Assembly: GCA_963792815.1 (NCBI GenBank)
Contig: CAWBXR010000012.1
Location: 310,001-374,000, forward strand
Length of the DNA: 64,000 nt
Source of the DNA: JARRPM01 sp963792815
GTDB taxonomy: Bacteria > Pseudomonadota > Gammaproteobacteria > Pseudomonadales > Halieaceae
Direction of reading: 5' to 3'
The translations under genes were made by a program, and so were the position numbers. Below, in pieces: positions 46,902 to 57,350 of the stretch (position 1 is the first letter of the stretch; every line of letters starts with the position of its first letter). The notes beneath the pieces are model-generated. The model did no database searches. It worked only from the letters and a program-made list of their open reading frames with translations, and was not told where the DNA came from.

Positions 46902-48429
46902 ATGATGGCCTCCAGAAACCAGATCGCGATGATCGCCGGCTCCCTGTTCCTGCTGGGGGTGGGCCTGACGCTGTATAAGGCTATCAGCCTGGGCTTTCCC
47001 CTGCTGCCCGGGGAGTACCGCGAGGTCTGGACGATCGAGTCCAAGATCAGCTTCAAGCCGCGCAAGGACCAACCGGTGCAGGTTGCACTGAGCCTGCCCG
47101 ATGGCCAGGCCGGCTGGGTCGTGCTGGAAGAACATTTCGCCTCCTCCGGTTTCGGCTTCACGATCGTTGATGAAAAGGATTCCCGGGAAGCCCGCTGGAC
47201 ACGGCAGGAGCTCGAGCGCCCTACTACCCTGTACTACAAAATGCAGGCCTACCGCCCTACCGAACCGGGCCTGCCGGACATGCCCGCAAAACTCATCGAG
47301 GAACCCCTGCTGGAAAACGACCAGGCCACCGCGATGGAGCGCCTGATCGGCCTGATGCGGGAACAATCCGCAGACACTGACAGCTTCGTGGCATTGATGG
47401 TCAACGAATTCAACAAGGAAACACAGGACCGCGACGCCCAGTTTCTACTGGGTACTTTCGAGGAGTCGCCAATCGTCGTCATGCAGGCGGTCCTGGCCCA
47501 TGCCGGAATCCCCGTGCACGAGATCCGTGGTATTCGCCTGGAGGACGGCCGGCGCCGCCAGACCCTCAGTTCACTGCTGGAATTCCACAACGGCAATGAG
47601 TGGGTAATCATCGATCCACAGAACGCCGCAATTGGCCTGCCCGCAAATTTCTTCATCTGGCAGCGCGGTAATGGCGCCGTGCTGGGTGTTTCAGGCGGTC
47701 GCGACTCCAGGCTGGAATTCGCACTGGTGAGCAACAGCCTTCCCGCCAAGACCGTTATCGGGATGGAACAGCGGGCCCACGAATACGCCCTGCTGGACTT
47801 CTCGATCTACGCCCTGCCCGTCGAGCAGCAGGGCGTGTTCAAGGTGCTGATGCTGATACCGGTAGCGGCCCTTGTAGTGGTAATCATGCGCATACTGGTG
47901 GGCCTGAAAACCTCCGGCACCTTCATGCCCATCCTGATAGCACTGGCGTTCCTGCAAACCCAGCTGCTGACCGGGCTGGTCCTGTTCATCACCCTGGTGG
48001 GCGTCGGCCTGTGGATCCGCTCCTGGCTAAGTCACATGAACCTGCTGCTGGTGTCGCGTATCTCCGCCGTGATCATCGTGGTGATTTTCATGATGGCGAC
48101 CACCGCCATCCTCAGCTACAAGTTTGGCCTGGACCGGGCGCTGACCGTCACATTTCTTCCCGACAATCATCCTGGCCTGGACCATCGAACGCATGTCCAT
48201 TCTGTGGGAGGAAGAGGGTTTCAAGGAGGTTTTCAAGCAGGGCGGCGGCAGCCTGCTCGTCGCGGTGCTGTCCTACCTGGTCATGACCAACCGGGTAGTG
48301 GAACACCTGACCTTCAATTTCCCGGAGCTCACCCTGAGCCTGCTCGCGATCATATTGCTGCTGGGCAAGTACACGGGTTATCGCCTGTCGGAACTGTACC
48401 GTTTCCGCGACCTGGATAAGCTGCCATGA
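46902..48429 (+). CDS. Inactive-transglutaminase / 7TM membrane protein (single-base frameshift)
   Basis: About 508 residues after repair. An N-terminal helix (residues ~8-28) leads to a periplasmic domain and a transglutaminase-like domain (MQAVLAHAGIPVHEIRGIRL, EFHNGNEWVIIDP) lacking an obvious catalytic Cys. Seven hydrophobic helices then begin near VLMLIPVAALVVVIM. An extra T at 48153-48155 breaks the frame; without it the sequence reads ALTVTFFPTIILAWTIERMS and continues to DLDKLP. This matches the 'inactive transglutaminase fused to 7TM' family found with retropepsin-like and ATP-grasp genes. Its stop overlaps the ATP-grasp ATG (ATGA). Confidence 0.87.
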
Positions 48430-49379
48430 TACGACTGATTTCCCCCCGACGCCTGGAGGAACTGGGCATCATGGGAATGAACCGGCGCAACATCGGTTTT
48501 ATCGGCAAGTACAACCCCCGCCGCAACTATCCGCTGGTGGACGACAAACTGCTGACCAAGAAGGCAGCCCTGGAAAATGACATCCCGGCGCCCGAGTTGT
48601 ACGCGGTGATCGAGGCCCAGCACCAGATCGCCCGCGCCACGCGCGATCTCGAGGAGCGTGGCGCATTTGTCATCAAGCCGGTCCAGGGCAGCGGCGGTAA
48701 AGGCATCCTGGTGATCACCGGCCGGGAGGGTGACAGTTTTCGCAAATCAAGCGGCAACCTGATAAACGCTGCGGAGGTCAGGCGCCACCTGTCCAACATC
48801 CTGGCGGGGCTATACAGTCTCGGGGGCAGGAACGACAAGGCCATGGTCGAGGCGATGATCCAGTTCGACCCCTACCTGGAGAAGTACAGTTACGAGGGCG
48901 TGCCTGACGTGCGGGTAATTGCCTTCAAGGGTGTCCCGGTCATGGCGATGGTGCGCTGCGCCACTCACGCCTCCGATGGCAAGGCCAACCTGCACCAGGG
49001 CGCAGTGGGTGTCGGCCTGGATATCGCCAGCGGCAAAAGCGTGCGGGCGGTACAGCACGGTCACCTGGTAACCGAGCACCCCGATACCGGCGCGATTTTC
49101 AGTGAGATGCAGATCCCCCACTGGGACAGCATCCTCGACCTGGCGGCCAGTTGCGTCGGGATGACCGGACTGGGCTACCTGGGGGTGGATATCGTGCTGG
49201 ACAAGACCCGCGGCCCCATGCTGCTGGAGCTCAATGCCCGGCCGGGCCTGGCCATCCAGGTTGCCAACATGGCGGGCTTACGCCATCGTCTGGCCATCGC
49301 CGAGAAAATCGCGGCGCAGACCAACGATCTGGCTACCAAAATTGCCCTTGCCAAGGAGCACTTTGGCGTGCACAGCTGA
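48426..49379 (+). CDS. RimK-like ATP-grasp ligase (alpha-L-glutamate ligase-like)
   Basis: A 317-residue ATP-grasp enzyme. ATP-binding segments are FVIKPVQGSGGKGILVI and MVEAMIQFDPYLEKY. The DVRVIAFKGVPVMAMVR strand and metal-binding GVDIVLDKTRGPMLLELNARPG close the site. It should ligate an amino acid, by family analogy glutamate, to a carboxylate. It is translationally coupled to the 7TM protein, which implies joint action at the inner membrane. The acceptor (peptide, cell-wall or small molecule) cannot be read from sequence. Confidence 0.9.
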   Translation: MIRLISPRRLEELGIMGMNRRNIGFIGKYNPRRNYPLVDDKLLTKKAALENDIPAPELYAVIEAQHQIARATRDLEERGAFVIKPVQGSGGKGILVITGREGDSFRKSSGNLINAAEVRRHLSNILAGLYSLGGRNDKAMVEAMIQFDPYLEKYSYEGVPDVRVIAFKGVPVMAMVRCATHASDGKANLHQGAVGVGLDIASGKSVRAVQHGHLVTEHPDTGAIFSEMQIPHWDSILDLAASCVGMTGLGYLGVDIVLDKTRGPMLLELNARPGLAIQVANMAGLRHRLAIAEKIAAQTNDLATKIALAKEHFGVHS

Positions 49380-49442
49380 GTCTGAGCGACCACACGGCGG
49401 CCCTTACCGGCACCGTGGCATGCAGTTTCACCTGCTGTTACC

Positions 49443-52400
49443 ATGTCGGCCCGAGTTTCCCGCAGACCAAAACCATTGAAAAGATCCACCATTTTCGGCA
49501 TTGCCCTCGCTGTCCTGGCTGCACTCGTGATGTCGAGCAATTACCTCGTGGCACGGGCACTGGACGCGCAACTGGCGAAACTGCTGAGCCGTGAACTGGG
49601 CATCGAGGTTACTCTCGGCCCGACCCGGGCCTGGATACCCTCCCTGACGGTACGCACCCCGAAACTGGTGATGGGCGACCCTGCCGGCCCGGCCCTGGTG
49701 GCCACGGGGGTCTCGGTCTCCCTGGACTGGTCTGACCTGCTGCACGGTGAGATCCGCCTGCGTCGCGCCGCCGGGTCCCAGCTCATGCTCAACACCTCCC
49801 TTTGGCCCGGCAATGACGATCCCTGGCCCACTGATTACCGCTTTCTCGACCCCTATTTGCCGGACTACCTGGAACTCGGAAACGCCAGCTATGTCACTAA
49901 AGATGGCGCCAGCTATGAATTTGGCAATCCGCTGTGGCGCCGCAAGCCCCCCGGCGCAACGCTTGGCTGGCAGGGCGACCTGCGTGGCCAGGCGGTGGCG
50001 ATCAGTGTCGAGCTAAGCTCACTGGACGAGCTCCTGCGGCTGGCCCAAATGAAGTTACAGATCACCGCCGCCGCAGTTGGCAAACCGGAGTCCGCCGTAG
50101 AGACCTCCCTGGCTCTGCAGCCCGGGGAGCACGGTGGCTATGACATCAGCGCGGATATCAGCGCGGCGGGAATGACCGGGCGAGTCAGTGCGGGCAACGC
50201 CACCGCCTGGCAATTGCCAGAGCAATCCACCACCAGCATCGGGCAGCTCGATATCCAGAAACTGCGCGGGCTGGTTGCGGACTACGCCACAGATAAGGCC
50301 GACAAGGATGCGACCGGAATACTGGACTCGCCCCTGCCGCGATTGTCACTGCCGGTCCACAAGGGCACGGTGACGATCGCCGAAATACGTTGGCGGGACG
50401 AGGTCGGCACCGACAGCGTGGTTGACTTCACTACCGGGCCCGAGGGCGTGACCATCCCAACCCTGACCAGCAAGGGCCCGGAGGGGATTCTGCACGGCAA
50501 CCTGGGCATCGCCAGTTCTGACAGCGGCTGGCAACTCGATATCAATGCAAAACTGGAGACAGCCGGGACCGGCCAGAGCCTGGCCGCGCCCTACCTGGAT
50601 GCTGACTGGTTCTGGCGCGAGGGCAGCGCCGTTATTACCGGGCAGGGAGACACCTGGGGCACCCTGCTGAATTCACTGCAGGGCGATATCGACCTGAACG
50701 GTTCCCACCAAGGCGCGACTGAGACACCCGTGGCAATCAGCGCGATACTGGACCATCGACCGGGACAATTCACCCTGGACAAGATTGAGGTAGCCCTGGG
50801 CAGGGGGAAAATCACCGGATCGGCGACCCTTAGCGGCGAACAACACAGGCAGCTTTCCGCCACGGTCAGCGCGGGGCAGGTCAACCTCGATTTCCTGCTG
50901 CCCGAAAAGCGCCCCGAAACAGCGCCGGGCATAGCGGTACCCACTTACCTTGCGGTCCTGCCCGGCATTGATCTCGACTTGCAACTGGATGTCAACGATC
51001 TCAGTGTCGGCACGGCCACTATCGCCAGCGGCAAACTGAGTTTCACTCGCGGGCCGCAGACGGCAAACCTGACTGCCCTCATCGGCGGCACTGAAAAACA
51101 GGTGCTTAAGCTGGAGCTCGACGCCACCACGTTACCCAACGAGCCGTCGGAGGTGACCCTGAGGACCGAGCTTTCGGAGTTCTCGTTTGCCGAACTGTTC
51201 CGGCAGGCAGCGCCTCTACCGGATACCCGTACATCCGGCACTGTCCTGTTCAGCAGCCGCGGCAACGGGGTGGAGCAGATATTCGAGGCAATGAGAGGTA
51301 AGGCCAGGTTATCCCTGGATCACCGGCGCGACCAGAACTGGGCCCGACCTGCCATTCCCGGGCAACAATTACAGCTGTCCGGCGAAGCACGACTGGTGTT
51401 GGCGAAGAATCGTATTACCGGCTTGCAGATCTCCGATCTTGCGCTGGACGGGAGCAGTCAGAACCTGACCGGCGGGGTGTCGATAGTGGAGGGTCGCAAA
51501 CCCTGGCTGCAGGCCGACCTGACCTCGGAAAAGCTCGACCTGGACAGCCTTGCGAGCCAACGGGCCGGGAAGGACGGAGTCGGATCTACAGAGGACTCTT
51601 TGAATTCGCTGAAGGATTTGGGAGACAGTCTGGTTACCCTCAAGGCCAAATCATTGCTGGCGGCCGGGATATCGCTGGGCGATGTGGACCTGGAAGTCAC
51701 AACCGCGCCAAACAGCGTCCAGGTCAAGCGACTGAACTTCTCCCTTCAAGAGGGCAGCGTGGTCAGCCACGGCGGCTTGAGCTGGCTGAAGGACGAGGCC
51801 TCCCTGTCACTGGATGCGACGGTGCAGGACATCAGCCTGGACAAATTGCTGGATGATGTGCCAAAGGCCGTCAGCCTGCCGCTGTCGGGTACTGTTTCCC
51901 TGCACAGCTCCGGCAGCTCAGCCGCGAGCCTGCTGGCCAACCTCAGCGGCGATGTCGAGCTCACTGCCGACCCGGCCGGAGGCAGCACCACAGCGGGGTC
52001 ACCGGCCCGGATTGCCATGACTGCACGCCAGACCGCGAACGGCATGCATGCCGATATCCGGCATTTCCAATGGGAAGGTAGCGATCTTGCCGGGAGCATT
52101 CACTACCAGCGTACAACGCCGCCGCTGCTGGAAGTGGAAATCAGCGGCGGTTCCTTGTCACTGCTGCCCTTTGAGGCCAGCGATGAAGATAAAACCAGTG
52201 ACAAGAACGGGAAAAAGGATGACGGCTCGATAGTCTCCCGCACCGCCGAGGCCGGCGCGAGCCTGATCAGCGACGTGGTGATGACGCCACTGCGCCTGCT
52301 GTCCGGTCCGCGGGAGGCAAAGCCGGGGGATAAAATATTCAGCAACACTGCGCTGCCACTCCAGTGGCTGCTGCAGTACCAGGCCCGGTTCAAGGGCAAG

Positions 52401-53418
52401 CTGGACGAGCTTGTCAGCCGGGAAGGCAGTGCCGGCGATCTCGAATTTTCCGGCAGCCTGCTGGGAGGCAAGCTGATTGCCGAGGCCAGTGCCGGCGTCA
52501 CTCAACAAGGGCAGCGCCTCGGCCAAAATCAGTATCGATGCAAATCAGCAGCCGCGCGCCGTGGCGCTCAGCGGCACCTTCAGCGGCCTGCGCGGCGACC
52601 TGATCAAGGCCGGCTTCCCCCGCAGCGGCTACTTCGACATCGACAGCCGGGGCGATAGCCAGGCGGAACTGGCGGGCAACGTGAACGGAACGGTCTACCT
52701 GGAGCTCGGCGCCGGCCCGCTCGACTTCGGCGATATGATGCTGCTCACCGCCGATGTCGCCACGGCCGTGTTCTCAACCCTGATACCGGGCGCCGACAAA
52801 AAAAAGCCCCAGCTTGAATGCGCGGTTACCCTGGGCATGTTCAAGGACGGCGTGGGCACCACCCCCTATGGCTACGCCGCCCGCACCAACCAGGCCAACC
52901 TGGTGGGACGCGTCGATCTCGACCTCAGAAAGGAATTGATCCACCTCAACTTCAGCTCCAGCAGTCGCCAGGGTGTCGGGTTTTCCATCGGGAACGTGTT
53001 CTCCAATACCGTCGAGGTCGAGGGCCCCATCAGCGACCCCAAGGTTATCCCGAATGCCACGGGCCTGCTCTGGCGCGGCTGGGCGGCGGTCATGACCGGC
53101 GGCCTGTCTATCGTGGGAGAAAGTGTTCTGAAACGCGCTCTGGCCAGCGAAAACCCCTGTGAGACTGTGCAAAAGCATATTCGCAAGGACCTGTGCGGCT
53201 CCGGTCAACCCGCGGCGGCCTCTCCCATGGTGTGCCCGTCGGCGAGCCTAGCCAGGCCGCAGGAGCGCCGTGCGTCATTCAATCTTATCCATTACCATGG
53301 GGCTTCACGCCCCGCATGCGAGACGAAACCAAGTTGGCTGAAGATACCACCCCTGAAACCCTGCCCGAGGGCACCCTGCTGGCGGCCGTCGATCTCGGCA
53401 GCAATTCCTTTCACCTGA
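49443..53418 (+). CDS. AsmA-like giant envelope protein (single-base frameshift)
   Basis: A very large AsmA-family protein, up to ~1324 residues after repair. One N-terminal membrane helix (IFGIALAVLAALVMSSNYLV) is followed by repeated beta-rich segments (SLTVRTPKLVMGDPAGPALV, GKITGSATLSGEQHRQLSA). A frameshift near 52500-52510 separates the last ~300 residues, which resume with KGSASAKISIDANQQPRAVA and GYFDIDSRGDSQAELAGNVN and contain the typical AsmA end (GPISDPKVIPNATGLL, ENPCE). The final ~80 codons are atypical and overlap the ppx start by ~100 bp, so the true stop may be earlier. Probably involved in lipid transfer across the envelope. Confidence 0.82.
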
Positions 53419-54845
53419 TCATTGCCAAAATCGAGCACGGCGAAATGCGTCCGGTCGAGGCATTGGCGGAAAAAGTCCAGCTGGGCGCCGGCCTGGAGGA
53501 CGAGCGACTGTCCGCGGAGGCTATCGAAAGGGGCCTGGAATGCCTCGGCCGCTTCGCCCAGTTGCTGGCGAGCGTCGAACCCGAGCGGGTGCGGGTGGTG
53601 GGTACCAATGCCCTGCGGGTGGCCCGCAACCGGCACGAGTTCACGATCCCGGCCCGCCGTATCCTCGGCACCCGGGTGGATGTGGTATACGGTCGCGAGG
53701 AGGCCCGCCTGGTCTACCTCGGGGTTGCCCACACCCTGGCCGACGACGTCAAATCCCGGCTGGTCATCGATATTGGCGGAGGCAGCACCGAACTCATCAT
53801 CGGCCAGCGCTTCGAGCCACAACTGCTGGAGAGCCTGCAGATGGGTTGCGTCTCCTATGCCAAAACCTGCTTTGCCGACGGGAAAATCAGCCGGGACAGG
53901 TATCGCCAGGCTTACGACCAGGCCCGGCTGTTGCTGGCCCCCATCCGGCACCAGTATCACGCCCGCAACTGGCAGGACTGTGTCGGCTCATCCGGCACCC
54001 TCAAAGCCATCGATGCGCTGCTCACCCAGCACAGCTGGTGCGACAACGGTATCGACCGGCAGGGCCTGCGCCAACTGGAAGGCAGGCTGCTGGAATTCGA
54101 CACCATGGAGGATATCGACCTGGAAGGCCTCGCCGCCCAGCGACGCAATGTCATCCTGCCCGGGGTAGCCATAATCAGTGCCCTGTTCGATGTACTGGGT
54201 ATTGAGCATATGCGCACATCGAACGGCGCCCTGCGCGAGGGCGTGATCTACGACCTGATGGGCAGGCTGTCCCATGAAGACGTGCGTGAACGCACCATCA
54301 ATGCGCTGATGCAGCGCTACTCGGTAGATACGGACACCACGCATATCGTGGAGCGCCGGGCCAGGGTGTTTTTCACCGCCGCGCGCCAGGAATGGCAACT
54401 GGATACGCCGGACTGGGAACTGCTGCGCTGGACCGCGCACACCCACGAGATCGGCCTGGCCATCGCCCACAAGCACTTCAACCGCCACTCGGCCTATGTG
54501 CTGCGCAATGCGGACCTGCCGGGTTTTTCCCAGGAGGAGCAGGAACAGCTGGCGGTGATCGCCCTGTGCCAGCGCGGAAAACTGTCCGATGACATGTACA
54601 CTGACCTCAACCCGGCCGAAATACCCCGCATCCAGCGGCTGGTGAGCATCATCCGGCTGGCGGTCTGCTTCAAACACGTTGAGAAACTGGAACGCCTGCC
54701 GGATTTCACCCTTGAGGCGGGGCCCCAGCGGCTGTCCTTCACATTTCCGGCCGAGTGGCTCGACCAGCACCCCCTGACCGCGCGGGAGCTGGCGAACGAA
54801 CAGGAGGTGCTGGCGAAAATCGGGGTGGAACTGGTTATCGCCTAG
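53316..54845 (+). CDS. ppx: Exopolyphosphatase (Ppx/GppA family)
   Basis: A 509-residue Ppx/GppA phosphatase hydrolysing polyphosphate (or pppGpp). DLGSNSFH (residues ~26-33), GTNALRVARNRHEF, YGREEARLVYLGV and VIDIGGGSTELIIG form the ASKHA-type active site. YAKTCFADGKISRDRY and SSGTLKAIDALL follow. The C-terminal HD-like half has LMGRLSHEDVRERTI and HTHEIGLAIAHKHFNRHSAY. I use ATG 53316; a longer reading would run into the AsmA-like gene. The length suits Ppx better than GppA. A terminator follows at 54849. Confidence 0.93.
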   Translation: MRDETKLAEDTTPETLPEGTLLAAVDLGSNSFHLIIAKIEHGEMRPVEALAEKVQLGAGLEDERLSAEAIERGLECLGRFAQLLASVEPERVRVVGTNALRVARNRHEFTIPARRILGTRVDVVYGREEARLVYLGVAHTLADDVKSRLVIDIGGGSTELIIGQRFEPQLLESLQMGCVSYAKTCFADGKISRDRYRQAYDQARLLLAPIRHQYHARNWQDCVGSSGTLKAIDALLTQHSWCDNGIDRQGLRQLEGRLLEFDTMEDIDLEGLAAQRRNVILPGVAIISALFDVLGIEHMRTSNGALREGVIYDLMGRLSHEDVRERTINALMQRYSVDTDTTHIVERRARVFFTAARQEWQLDTPDWELLRWTAHTHEIGLAIAHKHFNRHSAYVLRNADLPGFSQEEQEQLAVIALCQRGKLSDDMYTDLNPAEIPRIQRLVSIIRLAVCFKHVEKLERLPDFTLEAGPQRLSFTFPAEWLDQHPLTARELANEQEVLAKIGVELVIA

Positions 54846-54848
54846 CAG

Positions 54849-54867
54849 GGCCCGGGAAGGGCCTTTT
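54849..54867 (+). terminator. Rho-independent terminator after ppx
   Basis: A GGCCC-GGGAA-GGGCC hairpin is followed immediately by TTTT. It begins 4 bp after the ppx stop on the same strand. The short but fully GC stem supports termination. Confidence 0.7.
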
Positions 54868-54951
54868 CTGCACAAAACTCCATTCCGGCAATTCCCAAGC
54901 TGTTGATTGGCGCTATCATGGCCGTGATCAGCCCCAGCTGGGAGGGAAAAC

Positions 54952-55330
54952 GTGACGTACGACTATACCGACAGACGCAAGCACCCGAGGGTCGATGTCG
55001 AGCGGGCCATCTACATCGAGGTAGTCCAACCCGGGAGCCGCTCCGAGGCCCACAATACCGTACTGCGCTGCGAGACCGTGGACGTTTCGGTTGCAGGCCT
55101 GCGCATCTGGGTACCGGAAAATGTCCCGGCTGGCAGCAAGCTGAACATTGCAGTGCCCATGGAATGAGTGGAAGGAGAACCTGGAACTGATTGGCAAGGT
55201 GATGTGGTCGCGGCCTGCAGAGACCCAGTCCGGCTACTGGCTGGGCCTCGAACTGGAGGACTCCAGCCGCGAGGACATGGAAAAATGGTTCAGGGCAGTA
55301 CAGTTCCTGCAGCAAAAGAACCAGGGATAA
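54952..55330 (+). CDS. PilZ-domain protein (single-base frameshift)
   Basis: A ~125-residue stand-alone PilZ protein after repair, a likely cyclic di-GMP receptor. The switch RRKHPR (residues 8-13) and the DxSxxG motif (DVSVAG, 44-49) are both present. An extra T at 55165 (ATGGAA-T-GAGTGG) creates a stop. Removing it gives AVPMEEWKENLELIGKVMW, then SGYWLGLELEDSSREDMEKW. The GTG start follows GGAGGGAAAAC, a strong ribosome-binding site. The diguanylate cyclase at 19357 could supply its ligand. The output is not visible. Confidence 0.87.
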
Positions 55331-55655
55331 ACCCGAAGATACTGCAAGTTAGCACCCTTTTCGCCACTTTAAATCCGAAAACGCGTTCCTCCGGACAGGG
55401 CTGTCACAGTCGCGCCGGAAACATTTCGACTGAGTTACATCAGCTTCCCAAAATAATTATCAAATAACCCTCGCAAATCTTTATTTTTATTGGCTTTATT
55501 GTTTTCCTGTGTTAAAAAGTGTGCTGTAGGTCCGGAAAAGCCGGTAACTGGAGGGCATCTCCAGAGCCGACTCACGATAACCGGGCCACAGCAGAACCAT
55601 AACAGTGAAACAGCAGTATCTGACGGATTATGATATCCCTGCGAGGTAGTGGCAC
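55331..55655 (+). other. AT-richer non-coding leader with hairpins
   Basis: About 325 bp without a credible gene, visibly richer in A/T than its surroundings (55440-55520). Two small hairpins lie at 55532-55544 (CCGG-AAAAG-CCGG) and 55548-55564 (CTGGAG-GGCAT-CTCCAG). These could be a structured leader or weak terminator before the gene at 55656. No match to a known riboswitch core was recognised. Confidence 0.4.
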
Positions 55656-56048
55656 ATGTACGTTACCGCAGAACACCTGAGAGACAATGTCATCAGGCCC
55701 ACCCTGAAGTATTTGGGAAAGTGGACGCCCGCCAGCGAAAACTTTCTCCTCAACGCCGCCATCGACGGCCCCGACCTGGGAATTTTTTCCCCGAGAAATG
55801 AAGGACTTGGGCTGTTCCACATCACCGCAGCCCAGCATCGCGACCTGTGGGACCGCTACCTGGCCTTCAATCCGGAGATGGCGAGCCGGGTGCGCGGGCT
55901 GGCCAGCCAGCGGGCGTTCCTGAGTGATCCCGACAGCGAGTTGCAGACCAACCTGAGCTACTGCACCGCCATCGCGTGGCTGCTGTACCAGCGCTCGGGG
56001 CTGGCGCTGGAGGAGCACACGCCCCAGGGGCAGCTGGCCTCAGCCTGA
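55656..56048 (+). CDS. Hypothetical protein, phage-type transglycosylase-like fold suspected
   Basis: A 130-residue protein (MYVTAEHLRDNVIRPTLKYL at its start). The pattern - an N-terminal helix, ASENFLLNAA, LGLFHITAAQHRDLWDRYL and a helical C-terminus with LSYCTAIAWLLY - recalls small proteins found in phages and prophages, where AAQES and GxxQMEPATH occupy the equivalent places. Here the Glu position is replaced (AAIDGPDLG), so catalysis is doubtful. No prophage genes are nearby. Its stop overlaps the convergent glycosyltransferase stop by 9 bp. Existence as a gene is fairly likely; function unknown. Confidence 0.6.
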   Translation: MYVTAEHLRDNVIRPTLKYLGKWTPASENFLLNAAIDGPDLGIFSPRNEGLGLFHITAAQHRDLWDRYLAFNPEMASRVRGLASQRAFLSDPDSELQTNLSYCTAIAWLLYQRSGLALEEHTPQGQLASA

Positions 56049-56684
56049 CCCCCCGGGGTCTCGAGCACCCCGCACCGCCTCCCAGAGGGGAAGGTCCTCG
56101 GGGCGGTCGATGTCCGCCAGCGGCGACAGGGTTGCCCACTCCCAGTTCATCCGCTCCAGGCGCAGCACCGTTTCAGCCAGCACCGCGGAACTGCCCCAGG
56201 AAATACCCTCAAACAAGTCCGGGCTGACTCTCTTCGCCCCAATCAGTACATAGCCCCCATCCGTTGCGGGACCCAGTACGAGGTCGGCCTGGTCCAGCCC
56301 GGTCAGGGCCTGTTGCAGGTAGTCGGCGTCGATACCGGGGCAATCACTGCCCACCAGCACCACGCGCTTGAAGCGCTGCAGGCCCGCTGCCAGGGCGTTG
56401 TACATCCGCTCGCCCAGGTCCCCACCCTGCTGGCCGCCCAGGCTGCTCACCCCCAGCCCAAGGCAATCCTCGAACAGCGCGTGCGCCGCGCTGCCCGCCA
56501 CCGCCACCTCGACCGGCCCCAGGCCCGCCCTGGCCAGGGTACCCGAGGTCCACAAAACAAGCTCGCAATGCAAATCCAGGGCCTGTTGCGGGGTCAGGCT
56601 GGGGCTCATCCGGGTTTTAACCGCCCCCGCGACTGGCTCCCTGGCAAACTGGATAAACAGGCAGGGGGCGCGTTCAGCGACCAT
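56040..56684 (-). CDS. Arsenosugar-associated glycosyltransferase (TIGR04282 / DUF2064)
   Basis: A 214-residue protein of the TIGR04282 family. The N-terminal LFIQFAREPVAGAVKTRM replaces a nucleotide-sugar-binding start, with VVLVGSDCPGIDADYLQQAL, LVLGPATDGGYVLIGAKR and LSPLADIDRPEDL as further family marks. Members co-occur with ArsS and TIGR04283 and are proposed to act in arsenosugar synthesis. I use ATG 56684, which overlaps the preceding glycosyltransferase by 11 bp; a longer frame to 56768 begins in its coding sequence. The precise sugar step is not established. Confidence 0.88.
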   Translation of the reverse strand: MVAERAPCLFIQFAREPVAGAVKTRMSPSLTPQQALDLHCELVLWTSGTLARAGLGPVEVAVAGSAAHALFEDCLGLGVSSLGGQQGGDLGERMYNALAAGLQRFKRVVLVGSDCPGIDADYLQQALTGLDQADLVLGPATDGGYVLIGAKRVSPDLFEGISWGSSAVLAETVLRLERMNWEWATLSPLADIDRPEDLPLWEAVRGARDPGGSG

Positions 56685-57350
56685 AGTAGTACTGCCACAG
56701 GCGCGCGGGCGATACGCCGACAACATAGGCCAGGCGCAAGCCCCACATGGACAACACCGTGCGCACAACGCCGCGCTGCTCCCAGCGACGGCTGGAGCTC
56801 AGCACCGGCTCCGGATCACCAGGGGTCGCGCCAGCCGGCGCAGGCGCTTGCAGTAGGCGACATCCTCCATCAGGGGAATATTGTCGAAGCCGCCGCTGCG
56901 CTCGAACTCGCTGCGGCGCAGGAACAACATCTGGTCTCCGGTGGCCACGGCGGTCAGCCGGGAGCGCAGGTTCATAAACCACTCGATCACCCGGAATACC
57001 GGGCGCTGGCCACTCAGGCGGACCCGGCAGAAACCCCACCGGGGCTCGCCGTCCAGGTAGGCCTGCAACCGGGCCGCAGACACCCCGGGCAGCGAATCCG
57101 CGTGCAGGAAACACAGGTAGTCGGCGGCGCAGGCCATCCCGCCCAGGTTCATCTGGGCGGCGCGCCCGGGCTCACCGATCAGCAGGCGGGTACACAGGGG
57201 GAGCGCGGTGGCGACAGTGAGGTCCTTGCTGCCGCCATCCACCACCACCAGCTCGGCTTCAGGGTAACGTTGCCGGAGTTGTTGCAGCAGGCCGCCGATG
57301 CGGCCCTGCTCATTCAGCACGGGGATGATAAAACCCAGAGAGGCGGCCAT
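56674..57350 (-). CDS. Arsenosugar-associated glycosyltransferase (TIGR04283; single-base frameshift)
   Basis: A GT2-fold enzyme of the TIGR04283 family, 225 residues after repair. GFIIPVLNEQGRIGGLLQQL starts the domain, VVVDGGSKDLT and FLHADSLPG carry the DxD-like metal site, and TGDQMLFLRRSEFERSGGF and LMEDVAYCKRLRRL complete it. One C is missing near 56805-56808. Restoring it changes IRSRC-stop to IRSPVLSSSRRWEQRGVVRT and leads to the expected RLAYVVGVSPARLWQYYYG end. The ATG (57350) overlaps the arsS stop (TAATG). The product of this step is unproven. Confidence 0.87.

Noticed and set aside
55521..55570. Cyclic di-GMP or mini-ykkC riboswitch upstream of 55656
   Set aside because: The hairpins lack the conserved cores of these classes; left as a generic structured leader.
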